IMG/VR virus record: IMGVR_UViG_3300027810_000002
Location: 111,163 to 175,162 of that record
Direction: 5' to 3' (one strand)
DNA length: 64,000 nt
Source: a virus
Shown here: positions 39,262 through 48,884 of the stretch, piece by piece
How positions within the stretch are numbered: the stretch's first letter is position 1
How the letters are laid out: each line of letters starts with the position of its first letter
The notes under the pieces: model-generated
Seen by the model: the letters and a program-made list of their open reading frames with translations, nothing else
What the model was told of the DNA's origin: nothing
The model's database searches: none
Made by a program: the position numbers and the translations under genes

Positions 39262-39570
39262 TTATTTAGATTCTAATTCATCGATTAAACGCTCGATCTC
39301 GTTTTGGCGTTGAACATCTAACATCTTTCTGTCAGTTCCTTGAATCATTCTCTTCTCAGCTTTTAAACCTTCGATTCTTATATCTAATTTAGTTGGAAGT
39401 GTTTCTATAGTTGCTTTTAATTCAGCAGCTGCAGTATGTTCAATTTTAAGTTCTTTCTTAACTCTTGTTAATTCGGAGTCTACTCCGCATGATTTAAAGT
39501 ATACTAGTACTAATAAGATAGTAATTACCTTAGATCCGTGTTTTGCAAAAAATGCATTGATTTTATTCAT
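39262..39570 (-). CDS. Membrane-anchored coiled-coil protein (102 aa)
   Basis: One N-terminal membrane segment (about 15-27, VITILLVLVYFKS) with a Cys at 28 and a charged helical C-terminal part (LKAEKRMIQGTDRKMLDVQR...). It is an inner-membrane anchored protein; possible partner of the four-span protein encoded 1 bp downstream. Function unknown. Confidence 0.6.
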   Translation of the reverse strand: MNKINAFFAKHGSKVITILLVLVYFKSCGVDSELTRVKKELKIEHTAAAELKATIETLPTKLDIRIEGLKAEKRMIQGTDRKMLDVQRQNEIERLIDELESK

Positions 39571-39669
39571 AATTCTAATATTTGTTTAAGTTTTATGTTG
39601 TTTATATATCTCGATTTAAATAATAAACTTATCTAGTTAGTTATACGTTAAAATTCAAGATTGTTTATT

Positions 39670-42600
39670 TTATCCACAATATAGATATCCATATACTCCT
39701 TCAGACTTTCCTTCGGTATCAAATGCACAATCTTCCATACATTTACCTACGGTATATGATGTGATAGTTTGTCTTTCTTCATACTGTGGAGTTCCATCTT
39801 CAAATCCAATTATTACCCATTCAGTTGGTTGTTTCATAACATATCCTGGTGTATCTGAAGAACATACTAAATCCCCTATAAGAACAAGTCCATTTTGATC
39901 ACATACTTTCATACCAGTTAATCCACCTTCACGTGAATCTCCAATAGATGCTACTCTCCAAATCGTTTTAATATCTCTATCATCTACTGGTATTTTATTT
40001 CCTAGTGAGTCTCTGTAATGGTGTGGTTTTTCTGAAGTATCTTTTCCGTTTGGTAAAAATTTATCTAATGGGCTCTCCTTTATAGTAAAATCAAGACCTT
40101 GCCACAATATACCTACGATAGCAGTATCTTGTACTGAAGATGCTTTAACTAATTCGTTGTTTTCATCTAACTTAACCAAATCTCCAACTTCTATCTGCAT
40201 ATCATTTCTTTTAATATACATGTGTGATGCTGTAAAGCCAATTGGATCTAGCATTTTAGGGCTATCACTAATGGTCGCACCACTACCGCTATCATATGTA
40301 ACGTCCTCATATCGGTTTGCATAATTTCCTGCTATAGTTTGAAAATCATTTCTAAAATCAGAAAATTTATTATCTCCGAATTTTACTTCGGGTTTAAATC
40401 TAAGTAATTTATATCCGTCATCGCCAAATAAAGGGTCATCATTAGAATCTAACTCAATATCAAATATAGAACTTGCAAGTCCACCTGCAATTGTTGCGCC
40501 TCCTTCAATGTCCATATCACCTCTAAACTTCGCATTACCCGATGGGTCTATATAAAAATTCTTAGCATTAATAGCACCATTATCTAAATTAATACCCATA
40601 CCAAGAGAGGTATAATCATCCCATCCTGCTACTCCAGAAAAATTAGCATTCTTTATGACACCTGTTGTTATCTTTCCTCCACTTATTACTGTTGACGTTG
40701 TTAAGAACGTACTAGTGTCTGGATCTGGTCCTTGAGGTCCAGTAGCACCAGTCTTACCTTCAGCTGACACTGAAAGCGTTTGTTGTTTTGTAAAAGGAAA
40801 GGTTGCACCATTAGATCTTTTCACAATAATATTATAATCAACGTATGCTGATTTGTATAGTATATTAGTATGATCTGCAACACCTACAGTCTTACCTGAG
40901 ATATATGTATTCCCTGGGGTAATTCCTGAACCACTGCGAGTTATCATGTATTGTCCGTTGGTCAGTCCAGATTGGTTAGTGGTTGCACTATATTGTAATT
41001 CATTTACACCCTCATATACCTGTAGCCTGGTTCCTGATCCGATGTAATTAACTGTTCCGAATCCAACGCCAGCGCCACTTCCACTTCCGCTACCGGCTAG
41101 TGCAGGTAAGGTATGAGACTCATTGCTCATTATTATTGATATTGCATCTTCACCATCTTTAGATGACTGAAGTCCTGCCATTGTTATCTGATCCCTTGCT
41201 AAAATAGGTGCCGTTCCATTACCTTCTCTAATCTCTACTTCTATAGTTTGTGGCATACGATCATAATCTGCAGGTGGAGCGTATGTGTACGTAATTTCCG
41301 TTGATGGACCTTGTACAACTATATCATTTAAAAGAAAAGTATAATAAACTGTTCCTGTTGTATTAAGCGCTTTTGCCCTAACCCCTATATCATTTATAAA
41401 CCATCGTTCTCCAGTATGTTGGTATGGAACTACATATGAGGTTGCTACTAAATTTACAGCTCTATAATTTGATCCAGCCGATCCAGTGTTACCCACAGCT
41501 CCTTGTACTCCAGATAATCCTTGTGACCCCTTTGCTCCAGTAGGTCCAGTTGGTCCTGTTGGTCCTGCTGGGCCATCAGTAAAACTAACTTCTCCGTTAA
41601 ACGCAACCTGTCCGTTTTTTATTGAGAATGGCGTTAATAATGTACCATTTTTGACATCTGCACTAGTTATTTTAAAACTATCTGCAAGAAACGCTATTGA
41701 ACTTCCAGTTTCATTTGCACCTAATTTCATACCTGCAACATTACCATTTGTATTTACTTCTAATGTATATTGCGCTTCTATTGTACTTGTAATTGCGTTT
41801 ATATCTGCTGTTTGTTGGGTGGTTACTCCAGCAGTTTCACTTCCTAGAGCTGCTATTAAACTTGTTGTTGAGGTAACAGTTGCTTGGTTTGCAGTTGCGA
41901 CCGTACTGTCTATTGTTGATTTAATGGCCGAAGATCCTCTAACTCCGGTGATAGATCCATCGTTGGGATTTATCTTGTATTCTGCTTCCAGTGTATCTAC
42001 TCTACTGGCTGCTGCTGCATTTAATGTTGTTAGTGCTGTTTCAGTTGATGTTATAGCTGCATTAGTTTCTACGATATCTGTTGAAACACTTGAAGTTAAT
42101 TCAGTAATTCTGTTTGAAAGAGCAGTGTCTGCTGTTGCAAATGTTGTTTCAGCTGTATTAATATCTGCGTTAGTTGCCACAAGATTAGTTGAAACACTTG
42201 CAGTTAAAGTATCTATTCTACCTGAAAGGGCAGTGTCTGCTGTCGCAAATGCAGTTTCAATTGTACCAATATCTGCGTTAGTTGCTACGATATCTGTTGA
42301 AACACTGGCGGTTAAAGTATCTATTCTACCTGAAAGAGCGGTATCTGCTGTTGCGAATGCTATTTCAGCAGTATCTATTGCCGCATTAGTTGCTACGATA
42401 TCTGTTGAAACACTTGCAGTTAAAGTATCTACTCTGTTTGAGATTGCAGTGTCTGCGTTTACAAATGCAGTTTCAACTGTACCAATGTCTGCGTTAGTTG
42501 CAGCGATATCTGTTGAAACACTAGCTGTTAAAGTATCTATTCTACCTGCAAGGGCGGTGTCTGCATTTGCAAATACCGTTTCAGCCGTGCTAATATCTGC

Positions 42601-45351
42601 ATTAGTTGTAGCGATATCGGTCGAAACACTAGCTGTTAAAGTATCTATTCTACTTGAAAGAGCAGCGTCCGCTGTTGCAAGTGTAGTTTCGGCTGTACCA
42701 ATATCTGCATTAGTTGCAACAAGATTGGTTGAAACACTTGTAGTTAAATTAGTAATTCTTTCAGATAAAGCGGAATCCGCAGTCGTGTATGTCGTTTCAA
42801 CTGTACTAATATCTGCATTAGTTGCAACAAGATTGGTTGAAACGCTAGCATTTAAAGTATCTATTCTACTTGCAAGAGCCGAATCCGCTGTTGCAGCAGT
42901 TTGTTCGGCCGTACTGATATCTGCATTAGTTGCAGCAATGTCGGTTGAAACACTTGCTGTTAATTCAGTAATTCTTTCTGCTAATGCAGCATCTTTCGCC
43001 GCTAATGTGGTTTCGGTGGTATTTATATCTGCATTAGTTGCAGCGATGTCTGTTGAAACGCTGGCTGTTAAAGTATCTATTCTACCCGCAAGAGCAGTGT
43101 CTGCTGTTGCGAATGCGGTTTCGGTGGTATTTATATCTGCGTTGGTTGTAGCTAGATCGGTTGATACGCTGGCAGTTAAATTAGTAATTCTTTCCGATAA
43201 TGCGGAATCCTCCAATGCTAGTGCTGTTTCAGTTGATGTTATATCTGCGTTAGTTGTCGCGATATCTGTTGAAACGCTTGCCGTTAATTCAGTAATTCTA
43301 TTTGAAAGGGCTGAGTCGCTGGTTGTATATGCAGTTTCTACAGAACTTAAATTAGCTTCTGTTGTAGCACTTTCTGTTGAAACGCTTGCCGTTAATTCAG
43401 TAATTCTATTTGAAAGGGCTGAGTCGCTGGTTGTATATGCAGTTTCTACAGAACTTAAATTAGCTTCTGTTGTAGCACTTTCTGTTGAAACTTTAGCTGT
43501 CAAAGTTTCAATTCTCTGTAACATGGCAGTGTCCTCGTCAACAAGTGCTGTCATATCGTTTTCTATACTAGCAGTTACTATTAATTCATCAGAACTAAGC
43601 TGTGCAATTAAAGAACTTGCTTGGGTTACTACCGCTCCATCTGCATTTGCAAATGCGGTTTCAATTGAACCTAGATCTGCTTGAGTTACTGCGCCATCAG
43701 CTGTAAAGCTTGTAGCTAATTCATCTATTCTGGTTGCTAAAGCACCATCTGCCGTTGTAAGTACAGTTTCAGTAGAAGTTATTGTTGCGTTAGTTTCAAC
43801 AAGATTGGTTGAAACACTGGCTTCTAAAATATCTATTTTACTTGAAAGAGCAGTATCTTCATTAGCTAGTATTGTTATATCTGATGAAACTCCTGCATTT
43901 GTTTGTACTAGTTCATTACTAATTTCCGCAGTTAATGCTCTTGTTTCTGAAATAACAACTTCATCGGCAGCTACGGTTACCTGTAATAAAGATGTTATGT
44001 CGGCTGATGCTAATGCACTTTCAGATGAAATCTCAGCCTGTAGCGATTCTTTTAATTCGATTAGTGCTGCATCTGCTGTTGCTATTGCAGTTATGCTTTC
44101 GCCTAAGCTTATATTTGTATTTGTTAATTCAGTCGATACAACTGCGTTTAATCTCTTTGCTTCTGTTAGTATTGCTTCGTCTTCATCTGCTAAAAAAGAA
44201 GATATTGATTCTAATCCAGCAACGGTTTCAGAACTTGCAGTACTAAATGATGTTTCAACTGAAGTTGATAACTGTGCAAAAGCCTCACTTGAAGTAACTA
44301 ATGCATTAACATCCTGTCGAATACTTGCTTCCGCACTTGTGATGTCATCACTTAGTGTTGCATTAACACTGTCTATTTTTTGATCTAAAACAAAGTTACC
44401 ATCTGATATTTCACCATTTAGGTAATCTTGTAAACCACTTACCCTAGTCTCAATTGAACCATTAACTTGAATAAATTCAGCAGAAGTTGCATCTGCAATT
44501 GAATTAATATACGTATCATTGTCTGAAATAAGACTGTTTATTGATTGGGTAGTATTGTCAAGAGTAGAAGAAACTAAATCTGTGACCGCGTTAGCTTCTG
44601 AAACCTCCGAAGTTAATCTTTCTCTTAAAACCTCTAGATTCTCTTCTATAGATACTTGAGTATCGTTAATTTTTGTATTTGTTGATGCTATATTATCTTC
44701 AACAGATGCTCTAGTTTCGCTGATTTCATTTTCAATTGAACTAGTGTTATTATCTAATATTGTTTCTGCTTGAGATCGTATTGTGTTCGCTAAATCAAGA
44801 GACACTAGCATAGCATCAATAATACTTGTAACTTCATCGTCTGATATCGCAGCGGAATCAATTATAGATCCATTTACATTTAATTGACCATCAACGATAC
44901 TAATACTATTTTCTCCTAAATAAAGCGTACTATTACTTAAATAAATATCTCTAAATTTATTTGTAGCGGATCCTAAATCGTATGATACGTTTGCATCAGG
45001 TATTAAACTACTAACAACAGTACCTCCTATAATATTAGATGAACCTCCTCCTCCTCCAGTAGCTGTAATCCATACATAATCTCCAACTTCAGCGCCTTTA
45101 TCAATATATGTAACGTCGCTTGTTATTACTTTATGTAGTTTTAAAACTTTATCTATATCATTTATTAGATCTAATTCTCCATCGGAGCCCGATCCCATTA
45201 CCAGATAACCATTAAGAGTTTTCCCAATTAAACTTAAATTGGAATCCATTTCATCGTGTTTCAGCGCTCTTTTTAAAACCTTTCGATAGTTTGGTGTATA
45301 TTTACCGTTTTCGTCCTTGTTGAAATAGTCTCTAGAATTTCCTTGTTGCAT
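39670..45351 (-). CDS. Giant coiled-coil tail fibre/tip protein (1893 aa)
   Basis: Residues 1-105 share the N-terminal anchor with the collagen-like fibre. Residues about 150-1130 form a long coiled-coil built from ~36-residue units (SRIDTLTASVSTDIATTNAD type). Residues about 1140-1250 resemble the DUF1983 part of lambda J-like tail-tip proteins (NGNVAGMKLGANETGSSIA). Then a mini collagen block (1258-1290), a beta region, a J-like GGKITTGVIKNANFSG element, and a C-terminal domain from about 1700 (GLVLIGDLVCSSDTPGYVMK) like self-cleaving or chaperone tail-fibre ends. It should be the receptor-recognition fibre. Confidence 0.88.
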   Translation of the reverse strand: MQQGNSRDYFNKDENGKYTPNYRKVLKRALKHDEMDSNLSLIGKTLNGYLVMGSGSDGELDLINDIDKVLKLHKVITSDVTYIDKGAEVGDYVWITATGGGGGSSNIIGGTVVSSLIPDANVSYDLGSATNKFRDIYLSNSTLYLGENSISIVDGQLNVNGSIIDSAAISDDEVTSIIDAMLVSLDLANTIRSQAETILDNNTSSIENEISETRASVEDNIASTNTKINDTQVSIEENLEVLRERLTSEVSEANAVTDLVSSTLDNTTQSINSLISDNDTYINSIADATSAEFIQVNGSIETRVSGLQDYLNGEISDGNFVLDQKIDSVNATLSDDITSAEASIRQDVNALVTSSEAFAQLSTSVETSFSTASSETVAGLESISSFLADEDEAILTEAKRLNAVVSTELTNTNISLGESITAIATADAALIELKESLQAEISSESALASADITSLLQVTVAADEVVISETRALTAEISNELVQTNAGVSSDITILANEDTALSSKIDILEASVSTNLVETNATITSTETVLTTADGALATRIDELATSFTADGAVTQADLGSIETAFANADGAVVTQASSLIAQLSSDELIVTASIENDMTALVDEDTAMLQRIETLTAKVSTESATTEANLSSVETAYTTSDSALSNRITELTASVSTESATTEANLSSVETAYTTSDSALSNRITELTASVSTDIATTNADITSTETALALEDSALSERITNLTASVSTDLATTNADINTTETAFATADTALAGRIDTLTASVSTDIAATNADINTTETTLAAKDAALAERITELTASVSTDIAATNADISTAEQTAATADSALASRIDTLNASVSTNLVATNADISTVETTYTTADSALSERITNLTTSVSTNLVATNADIGTAETTLATADAALSSRIDTLTASVSTDIATTNADISTAETVFANADTALAGRIDTLTASVSTDIAATNADIGTVETAFVNADTAISNRVDTLTASVSTDIVATNAAIDTAEIAFATADTALSGRIDTLTASVSTDIVATNADIGTIETAFATADTALSGRIDTLTASVSTNLVATNADINTAETTFATADTALSNRITELTSSVSTDIVETNAAITSTETALTTLNAAAASRVDTLEAEYKINPNDGSITGVRGSSAIKSTIDSTVATANQATVTSTTSLIAALGSETAGVTTQQTADINAITSTIEAQYTLEVNTNGNVAGMKLGANETGSSIAFLADSFKITSADVKNGTLLTPFSIKNGQVAFNGEVSFTDGPAGPTGPTGPTGAKGSQGLSGVQGAVGNTGSAGSNYRAVNLVATSYVVPYQHTGERWFINDIGVRAKALNTTGTVYYTFLLNDIVVQGPSTEITYTYAPPADYDRMPQTIEVEIREGNGTAPILARDQITMAGLQSSKDGEDAISIIMSNESHTLPALAGSGSGSGAGVGFGTVNYIGSGTRLQVYEGVNELQYSATTNQSGLTNGQYMITRSGSGITPGNTYISGKTVGVADHTNILYKSAYVDYNIIVKRSNGATFPFTKQQTLSVSAEGKTGATGPQGPDPDTSTFLTTSTVISGGKITTGVIKNANFSGVAGWDDYTSLGMGINLDNGAINAKNFYIDPSGNAKFRGDMDIEGGATIAGGLASSIFDIELDSNDDPLFGDDGYKLLRFKPEVKFGDNKFSDFRNDFQTIAGNYANRYEDVTYDSGSGATISDSPKMLDPIGFTASHMYIKRNDMQIEVGDLVKLDENNELVKASSVQDTAIVGILWQGLDFTIKESPLDKFLPNGKDTSEKPHHYRDSLGNKIPVDDRDIKTIWRVASIGDSREGGLTGMKVCDQNGLVLIGDLVCSSDTPGYVMKQPTEWVIIGFEDGTPQYEERQTITSYTVGKCMEDCAFDTEGKSEGVYGYLYCG
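43265..43480 (-). repeat. Perfect 108-bp tandem duplication in the coiled-coil fibre gene
   Basis: 43265-43372 equals 43373-43480, with identity continuing about 11 bases. It encodes two copies of a 36-residue unit (SVSTESATTEANLSSVETAY plus 16 more residues). Other units in the gene differ at the DNA level, so this copy is recent. Confidence 0.85.
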
Positions 45352-45414
45352 TTTAATACTTTATTTTTAAATATATCGTATTATATTTATCTCAATTATA
45401 ATGTATAAAATACA

Positions 45415-45442
45415 AAAAGCCTATATTTTCATATAGGCTTTT
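45415..45442 (-). terminator. Terminator after the DUF2805 gene
   Basis: A perfect 12-bp stem AAAAGCCTATAT (45415-45426) and ATATAGGCTTTT (45431-45442), a 4-base loop, and T-rich exit. The right arm overlaps the stop codon of the gene at 45441-45680. Confidence 0.85.
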
Positions 45443-45680
45443 ATTTATTTGCTTTTTGATTCTGTGATTTGAATTTAGAAGAGGGGTTTGATTTAGAATG
45501 TTTTGTCTTACGACCTTTAACTCGTTTTCTCCACATTTTAAAACTAGATTCTTTCATGTTAGATCTCATTATCTTTCTAACATCATTTTCTTTTATACCG
45601 AATTGAAATTCAATAGCTTCAAAAGGGGTTCGATCCTCCCATGCCATTTCTATAATTCTATCGATTTGTTCTTCTGTCAT
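45441..45680 (-). CDS. DUF2805 / TIGR03643 family protein (79 aa)
   Basis: The segment EEQIDRIIEMAWEDRTPFEA (3-22) followed by IEFQFGIKENDVRKIMR and SSFKMWRKRVKGRKTKHSK matches the DUF2805 (TIGR03643) family, found widely in Bacteroidota and other bacteria, function unknown but helix-turn-helix-like in pattern. The phage copy may be host-derived. A Lys/Ser/Asn-rich tail is added. Confidence 0.82.
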   Translation of the reverse strand: MTEEQIDRIIEMAWEDRTPFEAIEFQFGIKENDVRKIMRSNMKESSFKMWRKRVKGRKTKHSKSNPSSKFKSQNQKANK

Positions 45681-46253
45681 TTATTTCAAATCTCTTTTAA
45701 TATCTTTCTTTACTACTTCTAAATATTTTGCTCTCTTTTCATCAGATACAAAAGGTACTGACCAAAATTGCTTTGTTTTAAACCATCTATTTAGATTCCA
45801 TCCAAATACAAATGTATATACTCCCATTACTAAACGAAGTTTCACTGAGTTTAAATAGAGAGTTAGTACGGGTAGGGATGGCGCTCCGTGTGTAATATAA
45901 GTTCTAACTTTTTTATCACTTAAAAAGGGTTGAGGATATGCGTATGCACCAATTAACGGTACAAATTTATATGCAAAACCTGGTGTAAATACTTCATCGA
46001 AAAAGATTTCCATCCTCGGAGTTAATCTAAACCACCATACTGGAGATACAAAATAAATACGATCTGACCATGTAACCATATCTTGGTACCCTTTAATTAG
46101 ATCGGTCCTTGGTCTTATAAAATCATCTGAATAGAGATCCGCTATCTTTGTTTCTTCTCCTTCGACATCCAATTCTTTTACAATAGTCTTATAAATACCA
46201 TTATAACAGAATGATTTCTGATCAGGGTGCGCTATCACTATTAAATTTTTCAT
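45681..46253 (-). CDS. NAD(P)H-quinone-oxidoreductase-like flavodoxin-fold protein
   Basis: The 190-residue protein has the flavodoxin fold of the NQO/MdaB family: an N-terminal strand LIVIAHPD (4-11), FVSPVWWFRLTPRMEIFFDEV (about 73-93) with W-W at the flavin site, and the expected length. It would reduce quinones or other small molecules with NAD(P)H and FMN/FAD. Its stop is adjacent to the DUF2805 start. A second, more divergent member lies at 56172-56729. The role in infection is unknown. Confidence 0.8.
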   Translation of the reverse strand: MKNLIVIAHPDQKSFCYNGIYKTIVKELDVEGEETKIADLYSDDFIRPRTDLIKGYQDMVTWSDRIYFVSPVWWFRLTPRMEIFFDEVFTPGFAYKFVPLIGAYAYPQPFLSDKKVRTYITHGAPSLPVLTLYLNSVKLRLVMGVYTFVFGWNLNRWFKTKQFWSVPFVSDEKRAKYLEVVKKDIKRDLK

Positions 46254-46255
46254 AG

Positions 46256-46975
46256 TTACTTATTATTATTTCTTTTAAGATCAATATCCCAAGGTTTAAT
46301 TGTTTGGAATTTACATGCTAACATGTTTGTTGAATTATTAGTACCTAACCAAATAGTACAGTTCTTATTAATTGCTTTTATTTCAAAAGATTTAGAGTAT
46401 CTAAATGAATGCCAATTTCCTATTCTATATAAGATATAACCAGTTCCTATGATTGAAGTACGATTAGATTGGATTTCACCAGTGTTTACTTGCCATATAT
46501 CATCTTTAGGATTATCTGTCGCATATTTAATTTCTGCACGAGCTTCCCATCTGCCGTCTTGCTTGTATTTAGTACCGTCGTATTTTCTTAAATCATCAAT
46601 AACTGTTTTTGTTACTGTGATGTTGTTGTTTCCTGAACCTTTCTTAAATTTTGAACTAGGTACTGGAAATAAACTTCTAAAATTAATAACTCTATTCCTA
46701 GAAACCATCCAGTAATAAGCTATCTTAAAGTTTTCTTCTTCTAATCCCTCTCTACGTAGGAAAACTTGATAATCTACCCCATATCCAGTTGGTGTAATTC
46801 TACCATCATCCATCCAAATCCAAAAAGGACTCCATTTACCTAAACCTCTAAATACCCATGCTATTGGAAACATATACGGAGATGTTAATACTCCAAATAA
46901 GTTTACTGGGACCGCTGATATGAACCATCTAACGTGGATCCATATGTTTCTAAAAACTGTTTTAATTCCTTCCAT
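46256..46975 (-). CDS. Membrane-associated hypothetical protein (239 aa)
   Basis: A hydrophobic N-terminal part (about 10-45, several Trp/Phe/Pro) is followed by a soluble domain rich in Asn/Thr and Trp. It contains WMDDGRITPTGYGVDYQVF (about 54-72). Related small phage proteins of unknown function exist in tailed phages. It overlaps the M42 gene by one base. Confidence 0.55.
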   Translation of the reverse strand: MEGIKTVFRNIWIHVRWFISAVPVNLFGVLTSPYMFPIAWVFRGLGKWSPFWIWMDDGRITPTGYGVDYQVFLRREGLEEENFKIAYYWMVSRNRVINFRSLFPVPSSKFKKGSGNNNITVTKTVIDDLRKYDGTKYKQDGRWEARAEIKYATDNPKDDIWQVNTGEIQSNRTSIIGTGYILYRIGNWHSFRYSKSFEIKAINKNCTIWLGTNNSTNMLACKFQTIKPWDIDLKRNNNK

Positions 46976-48039
46976 TATTTATTATTAAATTTATTAATTT
47001 TTTCTGGTGTTAGTTCCTTTAAAAATTCAACGAATAATTTAATACAGGATTTAACATCTTTCTTATGGGCCATTTCCACGGTAGTGTGCATATATTTTAA
47101 TGGAGTTGCTAAGATCGCTGTTGGTGTATTCTCCATAAAGAATGCTACCGTATCATTACCCATTGATCCAACTGTTAATTGAACTGGTATCTTTTTGTCC
47201 TTTGCAATTTCCCTTAACATCTTATTAATACCTCTGTGATTTTGCGAAGTATACTCTAGACATGGACCAGCTCCGCCTTTATTATCTCCATCTTTTGCTT
47301 TGTCTATTTTTGGAGTATTAGTATTATGACAAACATCGTGAACCAGTGCAAGATCTGCTTGTAAGTGTTTAGCAATCTTTTTGGCACCATGTAAGCCAAC
47401 TTCTTCTTGAACTGAATTTACTACATATAAATCATAAGGTAATTCTATTCCTTTCTCTGTGATCTCTCTAAGAGCTTCGGCAATGATATATCCACCAATC
47501 TTGTTATCTAATGATCTACCAACATAATAGTCTCCCATCTCGTGGAATTGATCGTCAAATGTAATTAAGTTTCCAACTTCAACGCCAGCTTTATTGACTG
47601 CTTTCTTATCTTTTAATCCGGTATCAACCCACAGCTCATGTTGATCATATCCTGTCTCGACATATGATTTTCTAGTATGAATTGCTGGCCATCCGAAAAC
47701 TCCCTTAACTTTAGTTCCAGTATGGGTATGTATCATTACAGTTTTACTTGGTGCAATCATATTATCAGATCCACCATGTCTCTTTACTCTAATATATCCA
47801 TCTGCTTCGATATTTGTAATAATCCATGCAATCTCGTCACAGTGTGCTTCTATAACTACTTTAGTTGAGTTTTCTGTTTTAGATCTTTTAATACCATAGC
47901 TTGTGCCGTATGCATCAGTGTGTATTACGTCAGTAAATTTCTCAATGTAATCTCTCCATATGGATTGACCTTCTTCCTCCTGTCCAACAGGGGCGTATGC
48001 ATTTAAATAATTGTATAAAAATTTCTTGTTTTCTTTCAT
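46975..48039 (-). CDS. M42-family metallo-aminopeptidase
   Basis: The 354-residue protein has the M42 metal-site motifs: AHCDE (65-69), SLDNKIGG (176-183), QEEVGLHGA (211-219, Glu212/Glu213), Asp235 in VHDVC, and His318 in KYMHTTVE. These bind two zinc or cobalt ions; M42 enzymes form dodecameric tetrahedra that trim peptides. In a phage it could recycle peptides made by the ClpCP machine, as a guess. Length is normal, and no motif is missing. Confidence 0.9.
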   Translation of the reverse strand: MKENKKFLYNYLNAYAPVGQEEEGQSIWRDYIEKFTDVIHTDAYGTSYGIKRSKTENSTKVVIEAHCDEIAWIITNIEADGYIRVKRHGGSDNMIAPSKTVMIHTHTGTKVKGVFGWPAIHTRKSYVETGYDQHELWVDTGLKDKKAVNKAGVEVGNLITFDDQFHEMGDYYVGRSLDNKIGGYIIAEALREITEKGIELPYDLYVVNSVQEEVGLHGAKKIAKHLQADLALVHDVCHNTNTPKIDKAKDGDNKGGAGPCLEYTSQNHRGINKMLREIAKDKKIPVQLTVGSMGNDTVAFFMENTPTAILATPLKYMHTTVEMAHKKDVKSCIKLFVEFLKELTPEKINKFNNK

Positions 48040-48040
48040 A

Positions 48041-48265
48041 TTAATCTTCTTTATTTCCTGTTAATTGATATGCTTCCCATAATTTATCCTGGGCTTCACT
48101 AATTAAATCTTTTATTTTTGTTTCTATTTTGGCAACTGGATGCTGCTGTAAATGATCATCTATCATTGACATAACTACATGTAACCTATCTAACATTTCA
48201 TGATAATGAAATTTATCTAGCTCTACCTTTTTAGAAGTTTGTTTCTGTTGATTTGTTTTTTTCAT
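48041..48265 (-). CDS. Small coiled-coil protein (74 aa)
   Basis: The start is ATG 48265 (MKKTNQQKQTSKK); a TTG extension to 48286 is less likely. Lys/Gln-rich N-terminus, then a helical part with His residues (LDKFHYHEMLDRLHVVM). It overlaps the end of the LOG gene by 35 bp. Unknown function. Confidence 0.5.
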   Translation of the reverse strand: MKKTNQQKQTSKKVELDKFHYHEMLDRLHVVMSMIDDHLQQHPVAKIETKIKDLISEAQDKLWEAYQLTGNKED

Positions 48266-48884
48266 GGTACTCTGTAATTTTTGCAACTGCTTCTTCTGCA
48301 GTATCTACAACTCTAAATAAATCAAAATCTCTTTTGCTTATTGCACCGTGTTCCCATAGCGTATTTTGCATCCAATCAATTAATCCTTTCCAGTATTTTT
48401 GACCTACCAGAACTATTGGATATTTTACATTGTGTCCACATTGTGCAAGAGTGATGGCCTCAAATAACTCATCTAAAGTGCCAACGCCGCCTGGAAATAT
48501 CACAAATGCCTGTGAGTATTTAAGGAACATCACCTTGCGAGTAAAGAAATATCTATTCTCAACCCCTAAATCTACGTATTCATTCATGCTTGCTTCGAAT
48601 GGTAATTCAATACCTACTCCGATAGATTTTCCACCAGCATTATGTGCTCCTTTGTTAGCAGCTTCCATAATTCCTGGACCTCCACCTGTAATAACTCCGT
48701 ATCCAGCTTCAACCAATAATCTACCGATCTTTTCTGCTTCTTTATATATTGGATTTGTTGAAAGAGTTCTGGCGCTTCCAAAAACAGAAACGCAAGATCC
48801 TAATTCATTAAATGTATCGAATCCCTTTGTGAATTCTCCTTGTATTCTTAAAATCTGCCACGCATCTTCTGCTTTATTTATCAT
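48231..48884 (-). CDS. LOG-family (Rossmann) nucleotide phosphoribohydrolase-like protein
   Basis: The 217-residue protein has the LOG hallmark PGGVGTLDE (131-139), the conserved Arg-Lys in FTRKVMF (115-121), and GGGPGIMEAANKGA (67-80). LOG enzymes cleave ribose-5-phosphate from (N6-modified) AMP; relatives such as PpnN split nucleotide monophosphates and bind alarmones. In a phage it might feed nucleotide salvage or destroy a signalling nucleotide. All active-site residues are present. It overlaps the nuclease gene by 11 bp. Confidence 0.88.
   Translation of the reverse strand: MINKAEDAWQILRIQGEFTKGFDTFNELGSCVSVFGSARTLSTNPIYKEAEKIGRLLVEAGYGVITGGGPGIMEAANKGAHNAGGKSIGVGIELPFEASMNEYVDLGVENRYFFTRKVMFLKYSQAFVIFPGGVGTLDELFEAITLAQCGHNVKYPIVLVGQKYWKGLIDWMQNTLWEHGAISKRDFDLFRVVDTAEEAVAKITEYHEKNKSTETNF

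Noticed and set aside
41486-43684. A 732-codon plus-strand frame opposite the coiled-coil fibre gene
   Set aside because: Antisense shadow of a repetitive Ala/Thr/Ser-rich gene; no promoter, and the fibre reading on the minus strand is clearly real.
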